A DNA stretch of 64,000 nt, from positions 2,666,001 through 2,730,000 of the forward strand of contig NZ_CP170723.1 in NCBI RefSeq assembly GCF_043099285.1, read 5' to 3'. A model generated the notes under the pieces. The model was not told the DNA's origin. It searched no databases and saw only the letters and a program-made list of their open reading frames with translations. The first letter of the stretch is position 1. Each line of letters opens with the position of its first letter. The DNA is from Oryzobacter telluris. Lineage in GTDB: Bacteria > Actinomycetota > Actinomycetes > Actinomycetales > Dermatophilaceae. Below, piece after piece: positions 39,337 to 47,598 of this stretch. The translations under genes and the position numbers were made by a program.

Positions 39337-39363
39337 CAACCACGGATCGTCAGGCCGTGGTTG
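39337..39363. promoter_or_regulatory. inverted repeat operator between XRE regulator and SDR
   Basis: CAACCACGG-9 nt-CCGTGGTTG, perfect 9-bp arms, located between the divergent starts at 39306 and 39438. Confidence 0.7.
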
Positions 39364-39437
39364 AGCCGCGCGGACCGGGGCACCCTCGAGGTCAGGTGCC
39401 CCACCGGGGCGCCGTACCCGGACCCAGGAGCCCTGCC

Positions 39438-40373
39438 ATGTCACGCCGCGCCGACCTCGCCCTCCCCGACCTCACCGGGCGCCGCGCCCTCGTCACCGGC
39501 GCCAGCGACGGCATCGGGCTGCGGATCGCCACCCGCCTCGCCGCCGCGGGCGCCGAGGTCGTCATGCCCGTGCGCAACGCCGCCAAGGGCGCTGCCGCCG
39601 CCGACCGGATCCGCACGGAGGTGCCCGGGGCTCGGCTGGTCGCCGAGGACCTCGACCTCTCGTCACTGGCGTCGGTCGCGGCGCTCGCCGACCGGCTCCT
39701 CGACCGGGGCGCCCCGCTCCACCTCCTCGTCAACAACGCCGGGGTCATGACCCCGCCCGAGCGGCAGAGCACCGCCGACGGCTTCGAGCTGCAGTTCGGC
39801 ACCAACCACCTCGGGCACGCCGCCCTCACCGCGCGCCTGCTGCCGCTGCTGCGCGCCGGGGGCGCGCGGGTCGTGTCGCAGACGAGCGTCGCGGCCCGCA
39901 GCGGAGCGGTGAACTGGGACGACCTCGAGTGGGAGCGGTCGTACGACGGGATGCGGGCCTACCGGCAGTCGAAGATCGCGGTCGGCCTGTTCGGGCTCGA
40001 GCTCGACCGGCGCAGCCGGGCCCTGGGCTGGGGCGTCACGAGCACGATCTCGCACCCCGGCGTCGCCCCGACGAGCCTGCTCGCCGCGCGTCCCGAGGTC
40101 GGCCGGGCCCGCGACACGATGGGGGTGCGCGTCATCCGCCGACTCTCCGCCGTCGGCCTCACCGGCACGCCGGACTCGGCCTCGCTGCCGGCGCTGCTCG
40201 CCGCGACCGTGCCGGACGACCGCTCCGGGGAGTTCTTCGGCCCGCAGGGGCCGGGCAACGCCGGTGGGCGCCCCGGCGAGCAGTCGCCGTGGGGTCCGCT
40301 GCGCGACGCGGAGGACGCGGCGCGGCTGTGGGAGGTCACGCAGGGGCTCGTCGGCGTCGCGTTCCCCGGCTGA
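39438..40373 (+). CDS. short-chain dehydrogenase/reductase
   Basis: 311 aa. Classical SDR motifs: TGASDGIGLRIA (cofactor loop, near residue 20), NNAGVMTP, a Ser-containing strand SQTSVAARSG and the catalytic Y-x-x-x-K in AYRQSKIAVGLFGLE near residue 178. Basic residues after the first loop (PVRNAAKG) favour NADP. Oxidoreductase of unknown substrate, similar in style to retinol/protochlorophyllide-type SDRs. CAGGAG is 7 nt before the ATG. Divergent from its probable regulator, with a shared operator. Confidence 0.92.
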   Translation: MSRRADLALPDLTGRRALVTGASDGIGLRIATRLAAAGAEVVMPVRNAAKGAAAADRIRTEVPGARLVAEDLDLSSLASVAALADRLLDRGAPLHLLVNNAGVMTPPERQSTADGFELQFGTNHLGHAALTARLLPLLRAGGARVVSQTSVAARSGAVNWDDLEWERSYDGMRAYRQSKIAVGLFGLELDRRSRALGWGVTSTISHPGVAPTSLLAARPEVGRARDTMGVRVIRRLSAVGLTGTPDSASLPALLAATVPDDRSGEFFGPQGPGNAGGRPGEQSPWGPLRDAEDAARLWEVTQGLVGVAFPG

Positions 40374-40406
40374 CGTCGGCCCCCGGCGAAGCGCCCGAGG
40401 ACGCGA

Positions 40407-40436
40407 GAACGGGGCCGGCGTCTGCCGGCCCCGTTC
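40407..40436. terminator. bidirectional hairpin terminator
   Basis: Perfect 13-bp stem GAACGGGGCCGGC / GCCGGCCCCGTTC with GTCT loop, between the SDR stop (40373) and the 3' end of the convergent tRNA gene. Confidence 0.8.
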
Positions 40437-40446
40437 GCGTTCACTC

Positions 40447-40522
<76 letters not shown>

Positions 40523-40611
40523 GAGTGGGATGCCCCCGAAGGAACGACCGCGAGTTTACGCAGCCACCGGCGCCCCCACCAAATCGGCTCCGGGCACCCG
40601 GCCGATGGGCC

Positions 40612-41280
40612 TCAGGGGGGCGGTGTGCCCTCCACGGACTCGGCCCCGGAGGACGCGTTCCACGTCTGCAGGCGCCATCCCTCGCGCCCCTCGACGAGCT
40701 CGGCCCAGTGGCAGTTGCCCAGGGGTCCGAGGACGCGCCAGGCCACGTCCTGGTCGAGCCCGAGGAGCCAGGCGACACCGGCCCGGCCTGCGGCACCGTG
40801 CGTGGCGACGACGAGGCACTCCCCCGGTCCGATGTCGGCGAGGTGCTCCTCGAGGGCGGCGCCGAAGCGTGTCGTGACCTCGGCGAGGGTCTCGCCGTCG
40901 TCGCCGCGGCGCACGTCCTCACCGCGCCCGAGGGCGTCGTGGTCGTCGGGCCAGTCGGCGCGGACCTCGGCGGTCGTCAGGCCCTGCCAGGCCCCCACGT
41001 GGATCTCGCGGAACCGCTCGTCGGTCTCGACCGGCAGCCCGATGACACGGGAGACGGCCTCGGCCGTGGACCGGGCCCGCACGAGGTCGCTGGAGACGAG
41101 GTGGGTGGGGTTGAGCGCCGCGATCGCGGGACCTGCGGCCTCGGCCTGGCGCACGCCACGGTCGGACAGGGTCGAGTCGAGCTGGCCCTGCCAGATGCCG
41201 GCGGCGTTGTGCTCGGTCTCGCCGTGCCGGAGGACGACGACCCTGCGCGGCCCGGACGACGCCATCGGGTCGGGGCTCAC
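40612..41280 (-). CDS. histidine phosphatase (phosphoglycerate mutase-like)
   Basis: 222 aa. Signature RHGETEHN near residue 19 with the phosphorylated His, LVSSDLVRARSTAE, the EIHVGAWQGL loop and the second catalytic His in VVATHGAAGR near residue 150. The family spans cofactor-dependent mutases and small-molecule phosphatases; in this gene order it is often labelled phosphoglycerate mutase, but I would keep 'histidine phosphatase'. The GTG start overlaps the rsfS stop by 4 nt. Last gene of the coupled operon; its 3' end faces the tRNA-Ala gene. Confidence 0.9.
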   Translation of the reverse strand: MSPDPMASSGPRRVVVLRHGETEHNAAGIWQGQLDSTLSDRGVRQAEAAGPAIAALNPTHLVSSDLVRARSTAEAVSRVIGLPVETDERFREIHVGAWQGLTTAEVRADWPDDHDALGRGEDVRRGDDGETLAEVTTRFGAALEEHLADIGPGECLVVATHGAAGRAGVAWLLGLDQDVAWRVLGPLGNCHWAELVEGREGWRLQTWNASSGAESVEGTPPP

Positions 41281-41657
41281 CGACCGCCCTGCTCGGTGCC
41301 GACGACCCCGAGGTCGACCGAGGGGCAGTCCTTCCAGAGCCGCTCGAGCTCGTAGAACTCCCGCTCGTCGTCGTGCTGGACGTGGACGACGATGTCGGAG
41401 AAGTCGATGAGGACCCAGCGGCCCTCGCGCTGGCCCTCGCGGCGCACGGGCTTGGAGCCCATGTCGCGCAGGACGTCCTCGACCTCGTCGACGATCGAGC
41501 CGACCTGTCGCTCGGACTCGGCGGAGACGATGACGAAGACGTCGGTCAGCGCGAGCTGCTCCGACACGTCGATCCCGGTGATGGTGGTCGCGAGCTTGTC
41601 GGCAGCGGCGCCTGCGGCGGCGCGAGCCAGCTCGAGCGCGCGGTCGGTGGCGGTCAC
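41277..41657 (-). CDS. rsfS: ribosomal silencing factor RsfS
   Basis: 126 aa, typical. Features: LARAAAGAAADKLATTITGIDVSEQLALTDVFVIVSAESERQV (core ALTDVFVIVSAESERQV), VRREGQREGRWVLIDFSDIVVHV and REFYELERLWKDCP near the end. Binds uL14 and blocks 50S-30S joining in starvation or stationary phase. GTG start with AAGGAG 5 nt upstream, overlapping the nadD stop (GTGA). Confidence 0.96.
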   Translation of the reverse strand: MTATDRALELARAAAGAAADKLATTITGIDVSEQLALTDVFVIVSAESERQVGSIVDEVEDVLRDMGSKPVRREGQREGRWVLIDFSDIVVHVQHDDEREFYELERLWKDCPSVDLGVVGTEQGGR

Positions 41658-42280
41658 GGTGCTCCTTGCGGTGGTGCGGTCACCGCGCCGGTGGGCGCGG
41701 CGTAGAGGCGGTGCTTGTTGATGTACTGGACGACGCCGTCGGGGACGAGGTACCAGACCGGCTCGCCGTCGCGGACCCGGTCGCGGCAGTCGGTGGAGCT
41801 GATCGCCATGGCGGGCACCTCCATCAGGTCGACCTTGTCGGCGGGCAGCCCGGTCTCGGACAGCTCGTACCCCGGGCGGGTGACCCCGATGAACTGGGCC
41901 AGCTCGAAGAGCTCGTCGGAGTCCTTCCACGACAGGATCTGGGCCAGGGCGTCGGCCCCGGTGATGAAGAAGAGCTCGGCACCCGGGCGCTGGCCGCGCA
42001 GGTCGCGCAGGGTGTCGATGGTGTAGGTCGGGCCGTCGCGGTCGATGTCGACCCGGGAGACGGTGAAGCGGGGGTTGGAGGCCGTCGCGACGACCGCCAT
42101 GAGGTAGCGGTGCTCGGCGGGGGCGACGTCGCGCCCCTCCTTCTGCCACGGCTGGCCGGTGGGCACGAAGACGACCTCGTCGAGGCCGAGCCGGGACTGC
42201 ACCTCCGACGCGGCCACGAGGTGACCGTGGTGGATGGGGTCGAACGTCCCGCCCATCACCCCGATGCGTGGGCCACTCAG
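41654..42280 (-). CDS. nadD: nicotinate-nucleotide adenylyltransferase NadD, probable CTG start
   Basis: 208 aa from the proposed start. Nucleotidyltransferase motif GVMGGTFDPIHHGHL at the N-terminus and ISSTDCRDRV near residue 165. Adenylates nicotinate mononucleotide in NAD synthesis. No ATG or GTG gives the complete first strand: ATG 42256 begins inside it, at MGGTF. CTG at 42280 gives (M)SGPRIGVMGGTF, the usual NadD N-terminus, and forms a CTGA overlap with the upstream stop, just as the other genes of this operon overlap as GTGA. The stop overlaps rsfS by 4 nt. Confidence 0.93.
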   Translation of the reverse strand: MSGPRIGVMGGTFDPIHHGHLVAASEVQSRLGLDEVVFVPTGQPWQKEGRDVAPAEHRYLMAVVATASNPRFTVSRVDIDRDGPTYTIDTLRDLRGQRPGAELFFITGADALAQILSWKDSDELFELAQFIGVTRPGYELSETGLPADKVDLMEVPAMAISSTDCRDRVRDGEPVWYLVPDGVVQYINKHRLYAAPTGAVTAPPQGAP

Positions 42281-42513
42281 TGCTGGTGCCCCGGGTGCTC
42301 GGGCCAGTGGGCGTCCTCGCGCTGGCCGTGGACGTCCTGGGTGCCGTGCCGGCCGTCGACGGGGCGGGCGTGCTTCTGTGCGGTGCCCCGGAAGGACCAG
42401 GTGACGGCGAGCAGGAACGCGAACGCGACGAGGGCGATGACGCCGAACAACCACGGGGGCATGGGGAGCTCGTGGTGGGCGGCCTCGGCGGCGACGAAGC
42501 GGGCGGCGGTCAT
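42277..42513 (-). CDS. small single-TM protein upstream of nadD, 78 aa
   Basis: N-terminal MTAARFVAAEAAHHELPMPP, one TM helix (LFGVIALVAFAFLLAVTW) and a His/Gly-rich hydrophilic tail (DVHGQREDAHWPEHPGHQH) that may bind metal. GGTGGAG precedes the ATG at 42513. The stop overlaps the proposed CTG start of nadD (CTGA), so it heads the coupled operon. Function unknown. Confidence 0.7.
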   Translation of the reverse strand: MTAARFVAAEAAHHELPMPPWLFGVIALVAFAFLLAVTWSFRGTAQKHARPVDGRHGTQDVHGQREDAHWPEHPGHQH

Positions 42514-42547
42514 GGGCTCCACCCTAGCGCGTGCTCTGTCCACCGGT

Positions 42548-42571
42548 TTCGTCCACACCCCTGTGTACGAA
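42548..42571. promoter_or_regulatory. inverted repeat near the promoter of the nadD operon
   Basis: TTCGTCCACA-CCCC-TGTGTACGAA, 10-bp arms with one mismatch. It sits 34 nt before the small membrane gene and contains TCGTCCACA, one mismatch from the DnaA-box form TTGTCCACA. Confidence 0.45.
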
Positions 42572-42639
42572 CGCCCCGTTGCGCTCAGGTGCCTGTGGAC
42601 GACACGCCGGTCTCTGGGATAGCACAGGTTTTATTGCCG

Positions 42640-42985
42640 ATCGGCTTGCGCGACAGTGTATTTCGGCACTAGAAAAGGCGTCACGCCCGAGCGGGCCGAC
42701 GCAGGCGGGGAACCGCAGGGGGAGGCTCAGGAAGGCAGGTCGTACGGATAACGGCACACCGGTCCTACCGGGTCCACTCAGCAGGGATCGCCCCCGCGAG
42801 GGGGGGACACACGCGCGCGACGGCGCTGGTGCCGCGGCCGTCCGACCTGAGTCGAAGTCGTCCCCTCGGGGACGGCGCCACCGTCGCGTGGCAGACCGTG
42901 CGGAGCGATCCGCACGGACCGACCGGCTCGACACTCGGCGCACGCCGTCGACGGAGGGCCCCCGATCTCATACTCGGGGGCCCTC
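42640..42985 (+). ncRNA. candidate structured RNA with own terminator
   Basis: The gap 42514-43014 has no credible ORF. It begins with an AT-rich patch (about 42620-42675) that could hold a promoter. It then contains GNRA-capped stems CCCCC-GCGA-GGGGG and CCGTGCGGA-GCGA-TCCGCACGG and further hairpins, and ends in a perfect 12-bp terminator-like stem GAGGGCCCCCGA / TCGGGGGCCCTC (42954-42985), ahead of the separate promoter of the next gene. I compared it from memory with RNase P, tmRNA, SRP, 6S and the common riboswitch cores, and none fits. Strand and 5' end are inferred. Confidence 0.45.
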
Positions 42986-43002
42986 AGTCGTGGGCCCCCA
43001 CC

Positions 43003-43008
43003 TACGCT
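43003..43008 (+). promoter_or_regulatory. -10 element of the glycosyltransferase gene
   Basis: TACGCT (TANNNT) followed by six nt GGGGGC and the ATG at 43015: leaderless layout. Confidence 0.5.
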
Positions 43009-43014
43009 GGGGGC

Positions 43015-44055
43015 ATGCCCGCGCCCGCCGTCGACCTCACCGTGGTCGTGCCGATGTTCAACGAGGAGGAGGTCCTCCCCCTCCTCGTCGAGCGGCTGCG
43101 CCCCGTGGCCGACGCGTGGGGCGTCACCTACGAGGTCCTGTGCGTCGACGACGGGTCCACCGACACCACCCCCGTCGTCCTCCAGCGGCTGCGCCGCACC
43201 TGGGAGCAGCTGCGGGTCGTGCGGTTGCGAGCCAACGCGGGGCACCAGGCGGCCATCTCGGCCGGGCTGGCGCGGGCCCGCGGGCGGTGGGTCGTCACCA
43301 TCGACGCCGACCTGCAGGACCCGCCCGAGGTGATCGGCGAGATGCTGGCGGTCGCGCGCGGCCAGGGGGTCGACGTCGTCTACGGGGTCCGCGAGGACCG
43401 GTCCACCGACACGGCCTTCAAGCGGGTCACGGCGCGGGCGTTCTACCGCTCCATCCGGCGGCTGTCCGACGTCGACGCCCACGTCGATGCCGGTGACTTC
43501 CGCCTGATGTCGCGGGCCACCGTCGACGCCGTCAACGCGCTGCCCGAGCACAACCGGGTGCTGCGGCTCGTCGTGCCGGCGCTGGGCTTCCCGAGCGCGT
43601 CGGTCGGCTACCGCAGGGCGCCGCGCGCGGCCGGGGACTCCAAGTACCCGCTGGGCAAGATGCTGCGGCTGTCGGTCGACGGGGTCACCGGGTTCTCCAC
43701 CGCTCCCCTGCGCTTCGCGACGTGGCTGGGGCTGCTGGGCGGCGTGGCCGCGCTGCTCGTGCTGCTGTACGCCGTGGTCGCGATGCTGCTGGGGAACACG
43801 CTGCCCGGCTGGACGTCGACCGTGGTCATCGTCGCGGCCGTGGGGGCGGTGCAGCTGCTGGCGCTCGGCATCCTCGGCGAGTACGTGGGGCGCACCTACA
43901 CGGCCCTACAGGGTCGGCCGTCGTACTTCGTGGCCCACGACTCGGCCGAGGCGTCAGCCGTGGCGGGCCTCGCCGGCGTCGGCCCGGAGCCCAGGGAAGC
44001 GACCGAGGTGACCGAGGTGACCGAGGAGCGGCCGGAGCCTCAGACCCTGACCTGA
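43015..44055 (+). CDS. GT2-family glycosyltransferase with two C-terminal TM helices
   Basis: 346 aa. GT-A domain: TVVVPMFNEEEVLPLLVERL at the N-terminus, CVDDGSTDTT, DADLQDPPEVI with the metal-binding D-x-D type motif near residue 103, and VDAGDFRLMSR. Two TM helices follow near residues 235-290, the layout of polyprenyl-phosphate sugar transferases (GtrB/DPM-like) that load a sugar on a lipid carrier. The tail is acidic with a TEVTEVTEE repeat. It interrupts the usual proA-nadD neighbourhood and overlaps the convergent proA by 16 bp. Confidence 0.9.
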   Translation: MPAPAVDLTVVVPMFNEEEVLPLLVERLRPVADAWGVTYEVLCVDDGSTDTTPVVLQRLRRTWEQLRVVRLRANAGHQAAISAGLARARGRWVVTIDADLQDPPEVIGEMLAVARGQGVDVVYGVREDRSTDTAFKRVTARAFYRSIRRLSDVDAHVDAGDFRLMSRATVDAVNALPEHNRVLRLVVPALGFPSASVGYRRAPRAAGDSKYPLGKMLRLSVDGVTGFSTAPLRFATWLGLLGGVAALLVLLYAVVAMLLGNTLPGWTSTVVIVAAVGAVQLLALGILGEYVGRTYTALQGRPSYFVAHDSAEASAVAGLAGVGPEPREATEVTEVTEERPEPQTLT

Positions 44056-45332
44056 CCGTCGCCCTCGACGACCCACTTGGTCGTGGTGAGCTCGGGCAGG
44101 GCCATCGGGCCACGGGCGTGCAGCTTCTGGGTGCTGATGCCGATCTCGGCGCCGAACCCGAACTCGCCGCCGTCGGTGAAGCGCGTGCTGGCGTTGACCA
44201 TGACGGCCGCGGCGTCGACCTCGGCGGTGAAGCGCCGGGCGGCGCCGCGGTCCTCGGTGACGATGGCCTCGGTGTGCCCCGAGCCGTAGGTCCGGATGTG
44301 GTCGAGCGCGGCGTCGAGGTCGTCGACGACGCCGACGGCCATCTCGAGGCCGTGGAACTCGGTGCCCCAGTGCTCGGCGGTGACGTCGTCGTGGGCGACG
44401 CCGGCGGCCTCGGCCTGGGTGCCGGCCGCGTCGTCGGTGTGGAGGACGACGCCCTCGCCGCTCAGGGCCGCGAGCGCCTTGGGGAGGAACTCGGCGGCGA
44501 CGGCGCGGTGGACGAGGAGGGTCTCGGCGGCGTTGCAGACGCTGGGGCGATGGGTCTTGGAGTTGACCGCGATGGCGAGCGCCTTGTCGAGGTCGGCCGC
44601 GGCGTCGACGTAGACGTGGCAGTTGCCGACCCCGGTCTCGATGACGGGGACGGTGGACTCGAGGACGACGCTGCGGATGAGGTCGGCTCCCCCGCGCGGG
44701 ATGAGGAGGTCGACGAGGCCGCGGGCCGTCATCAGGGCGCGGACGGCGCCGTGGCCGCCCTCGAGGAGGCCGACGGCGTCGGCGGGAAGTCCCTGCTGCT
44801 CGAGGCTGGCGCGCAGCACGGCGACGGTGGCCCGGTTGGTGTCGGCGGCGGCGCTGCCCCCGCGCAGGATGACGGCGTTCCCGGACTTCAGGCCCAGCCC
44901 GGCGGCGTCGACGGTGACGTTGGGGCGGGCCTCGTAGATCATGCCGACGACGCCCATCGGGACGCGGACCTGGCGGATCTGCAGGCCGTTGGCGAGGGTG
45001 GAACCGCGCACGACCTCACCGACCGGGTCGGGAAGGGCCGCGATGTCGCGCAGGGCCTGGGCGACGGCCTGGACTCGGGGGGCGTCGAGGCGCAGGCGGT
45101 CCTGGAGGCTCTCGGTCATGCCGTTCTCGCGGCCGCGGGCGAGGTCCTTCTCGTTGGCCACGACGATGTCGTCGGTGGCGGCCTCGAGGGCGTCGGCGAG
45201 GGTACGGAGGGCGGCGTCCTTCTCGGCACGGCTCAGCAGGGCCAGACGGCGGGAGGCGGTGCGGGCCGCCTCGGCGAGGACGCGGACCCGCTCGACGTCG
45301 GCCGGGTCGATCCCGGTGGTGCGCTCTGACAT
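44040..45332 (-). CDS. proA: gamma-glutamyl phosphate reductase
   Basis: 430 aa, full length. Signature region VPMGVVGMIYEARPNVTVDA near residue 125, LKSGNAVILRGGSAA, and the catalytic Cys in THRPSVCNAAETLLVH near residue 270; ends ARGPMALPELTTTKWVV. Reduces glutamyl-5-phosphate to the semialdehyde, step two of proline synthesis. The proB gene lies 1.1 kb upstream with pdxY inserted on the opposite strand, so proA has its own promoter in the 45333-45540 gap. Confidence 0.97.
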   Translation of the reverse strand: MSERTTGIDPADVERVRVLAEAARTASRRLALLSRAEKDAALRTLADALEAATDDIVVANEKDLARGRENGMTESLQDRLRLDAPRVQAVAQALRDIAALPDPVGEVVRGSTLANGLQIRQVRVPMGVVGMIYEARPNVTVDAAGLGLKSGNAVILRGGSAAADTNRATVAVLRASLEQQGLPADAVGLLEGGHGAVRALMTARGLVDLLIPRGGADLIRSVVLESTVPVIETGVGNCHVYVDAAADLDKALAIAVNSKTHRPSVCNAAETLLVHRAVAAEFLPKALAALSGEGVVLHTDDAAGTQAEAAGVAHDDVTAEHWGTEFHGLEMAVGVVDDLDAALDHIRTYGSGHTEAIVTEDRGAARRFTAEVDAAAVMVNASTRFTDGGEFGFGAEIGISTQKLHARGPMALPELTTTKWVVEGDGQVRV

Positions 45333-45446
45333 GCCCCAAGGGTAGGCCGAGGTCCGCGCGCCCCGTCAGCCCCGCCCGCGCCTCGGAGCGGTCGGTGAGG
45401 TCCGGCGCCGACTCCGGGCGTCTCGAGCCGCCCGCCGAAATGACCC

Positions 45447-45499
45447 GTTCGACCACTACGGTTTGCCTCCCGGGGGGACGCAAACCGTAGTCGGCGAAC
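45447..45499. promoter_or_regulatory. large inverted repeat between proA and pdxY
   Basis: Perfect 12-bp arms ACTACGGTTTGC (45455-45466) and GCAAACCGTAGT (45480-45491), 13-nt spacer, flanked by outer GTTCG...CGAAC arms. It lies in the divergent promoter gap, 49 nt before the pdxY start, so it is more likely an operator than a terminator. Confidence 0.6.
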
Positions 45500-45540
45500 G
45501 CGACCCTCCCGCGGCCCAGCGGCGGTGCGAGGATGGGCCG

Positions 45541-46395
45541 GTGACGACGATCCTGTCCATCCAGTCCTCGGTGGCCTACGGCCACGTCGGCAACTCCGCC
45601 GCCGTCTTCCCGCTCCAGCGCCTCGGGGTCGAGGTGTGGCCCGTCCACACCGTGCACTTCAGCAACCACACCGGCTACGGCCAGTGGCGCGGCCCGCTGA
45701 TGCCGCCCGAGGACGTCCGTGAGGTCGTCACCGGCATCGAGGAGCGCGACGCCCTCGCCGAGGTCGACGCCGTGCTGTCCGGCTACCAGGGCGGCGAGCA
45801 GATCGGCGAGGTCATCCTCGACGCCGTCGCCCGCACCAAGGCCGCCAACCCGGCCGCGCTCTACGCCTGCGACCCCGTGATGGGCAACGCCAAGTCCGGC
45901 TGCTTCGTCCACCCGGCCATCCCCGTGCTGCTGCGCGAGAAGGTCGTCCCGAAGGCCGACGTCATCACCCCGAACCAGTTCGAGCTCGGCTTCCTCACCG
46001 AGACCGAGCCCGGCGACCTCGACTCCACCCTCGAGTCGGTCGAGCGGGCGCGCGCCATGGGCCCGGGCACCGTCCTCGTCACGAGCGTCCTGCGCCCGGA
46101 CCGCCCCGAGGGCACCATCGAGATGCTCGCCGTCCACGGCGACGGCGCCTGGATCGTCCAGACCCCGCACATCCCGATGAAGGCCAACGGCTCCGGCGAC
46201 GTCACCGCCGCCCTCTTCACCGCCCACCTGCTCGACACGCAGGATGCCGGCGTCGCCCTCGGTCGCACGGTGTCCAGCGTGTTCGACCTGCTCCAGCGCA
46301 CCCACGACTCGGGACGTCGCGAGCTCCAGCTCGTCCAGAGCCAGGACGAGATCGCCCACCCCCGGATGCAGTTCGACGTCCAGCAGATCCGCTGA
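45541..46395 (+). CDS. pdxY: pyridoxal kinase
   Basis: 284 aa. PdxY/PdxK features: ILSIQSSVAYGHVGNSAAVF at the N-terminus, HFSNHTGYGQWRG, DPVMGNAKSGCFV near residue 112, ITPNQFELGFLT and the ribokinase-type catalytic loop MKANGSGDVTAALF near residue 215. Phosphorylates pyridoxal to PLP, the cofactor used by the aminotransferases in this window. GTG start preceded by GAGGATGG. Placed between proB and proA, an unusual position. Confidence 0.94.
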   Translation: MTTILSIQSSVAYGHVGNSAAVFPLQRLGVEVWPVHTVHFSNHTGYGQWRGPLMPPEDVREVVTGIEERDALAEVDAVLSGYQGGEQIGEVILDAVARTKAANPAALYACDPVMGNAKSGCFVHPAIPVLLREKVVPKADVITPNQFELGFLTETEPGDLDSTLESVERARAMGPGTVLVTSVLRPDRPEGTIEMLAVHGDGAWIVQTPHIPMKANGSGDVTAALFTAHLLDTQDAGVALGRTVSSVFDLLQRTHDSGRRELQLVQSQDEIAHPRMQFDVQQIR

Positions 46396-46464
46396 CCGCA
46401 CCGACCGGCACGCCGGCAGCCGGCAGGCCGGCCAGCCCGCTGCCCGCCGCCGGGAGACGTCAGC

Positions 46465-47598
46465 TCAGAGGACGACGAGGTCGTCGCGGTGGATGACCTC
46501 GCGCTCGTACGCCGGGCCCAGCTCGGCCGCGAGGTCGTGCGTCGTCCGCCCCAGCAGGCGCGGCAGCTCACCGGAGGCGAACGACACCAGCCCGCGGGCG
46601 ATGACCGTGCCGTCGGGCGCGCACACGTCGACCGGGTCCCCGGCGGCGAAGGTCCCGCGCACCGCGGTGATCCCGGCGGCCAGCAGCGACTTGCGCCGCT
46701 CGGTCACGGCCGCGACGGCACCGTCGTCGAGCACCAGGCGTCCACGCGCCGTCGTGGCGTGCGCCAGCCAGCGCTTGCGCGACGCCCGCGTGGCGGCCGC
46801 CGGCGCGAAGACCGTCCCGACGTCGGCCCCGGACAGCGCCGCCGTCACGTCGGACAGACGGGTCAGCAGGGTCGGGATGCCCGCCGCACCTGCGATGCCC
46901 GCGGCCTCCACCTTGGTCACCATGCCGCCGGACCCCACCGACGAGCCGGTGCCGCCGATCGTCACGGCCTCGAGGTCCTCGGTGGTCGCGACCAGCGGCA
47001 CGCGCGACGACCCACCACGCGAGGGCGGCCCGTCGTACAGCGCGTCGACGTCGGTGAGCAGCACCAGCCCCTGGGCAGCCACCAGGTCGGCCACGAGCGC
47101 GGCCAGCCGGTCGTTGTCGCCGAAGCGGATCTCGTGCGTGGCCACGGTGTCGTTCTCGTTGACGATCGGCACGATGCCGAGCTCGAGCAGCCGCTCGAGC
47201 GTGCGCCGGGCGTTCGTGTAGTGCGACCGCCGCGTCGTGTCGTCGGCGGTCAGCAGGACCTGCCCCACCGTGAGCCCGTGGGCGCCGAACGCCGCCTGGT
47301 AGGCCGCCACCAGCGCCCCCTGCCCGACCGAGGCAGCGGCCTGCTGCGTCGCGAGGTCGGTCGGCCGCGAGGCCAGCCCCAGCGGACCGATCCCCGCCGC
47401 GATCGCCCCCGACGAGACGAGCACGACCTGCCGCCCCTGCGCCCGGCGCTCGGCCAGCACGTCGACGAGCGAGCGCAGCGCCACCTCGTCGAGGTGCCCG
47501 CCGTCGACCGACGTCAGCGAGGACGAGCCCACCTTGACGACGAGGCGTTGGGCCTCCCCCACCGCGTGACGCAGGCGGGCGGCGGCCTCGCTGGTCAC
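46465..47598 (-). CDS. proB: glutamate 5-kinase
   Basis: 377 aa. Amino-acid-kinase domain (RLVVKVGSSSLTSVDGGHLD, LVSSGAIAAGIGPLGL, VPIVNENDTVATHEIRFGDN, GTGSSVGSGGMVTKVEAA) then a C-terminal PUA domain from near residue 280. Phosphorylates glutamate, the first and feedback-inhibited step of proline synthesis. GTG start overlaps the obgE stop by 4 nt (GTGA), so it is coupled to the GTPase gene. Confidence 0.97.
   Translation of the reverse strand: MTSEAAARLRHAVGEAQRLVVKVGSSSLTSVDGGHLDEVALRSLVDVLAERRAQGRQVVLVSSGAIAAGIGPLGLASRPTDLATQQAAASVGQGALVAAYQAAFGAHGLTVGQVLLTADDTTRRSHYTNARRTLERLLELGIVPIVNENDTVATHEIRFGDNDRLAALVADLVAAQGLVLLTDVDALYDGPPSRGGSSRVPLVATTEDLEAVTIGGTGSSVGSGGMVTKVEAAGIAGAAGIPTLLTRLSDVTAALSGADVGTVFAPAAATRASRKRWLAHATTARGRLVLDDGAVAAVTERRKSLLAAGITAVRGTFAAGDPVDVCAPDGTVIARGLVSFASGELPRLLGRTTHDLAAELGPAYEREVIHRDDLVVL

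Noticed and set aside
42600..42990. RNase P RNA, tmRNA, 6S, SRP RNA or c-di-AMP (ydaO) riboswitch
   Set aside because: GGGGAACCGC resembles part of the ydaO core, but the rest of the conserved sequence is missing, and the diagnostic segments of the other RNAs are absent.
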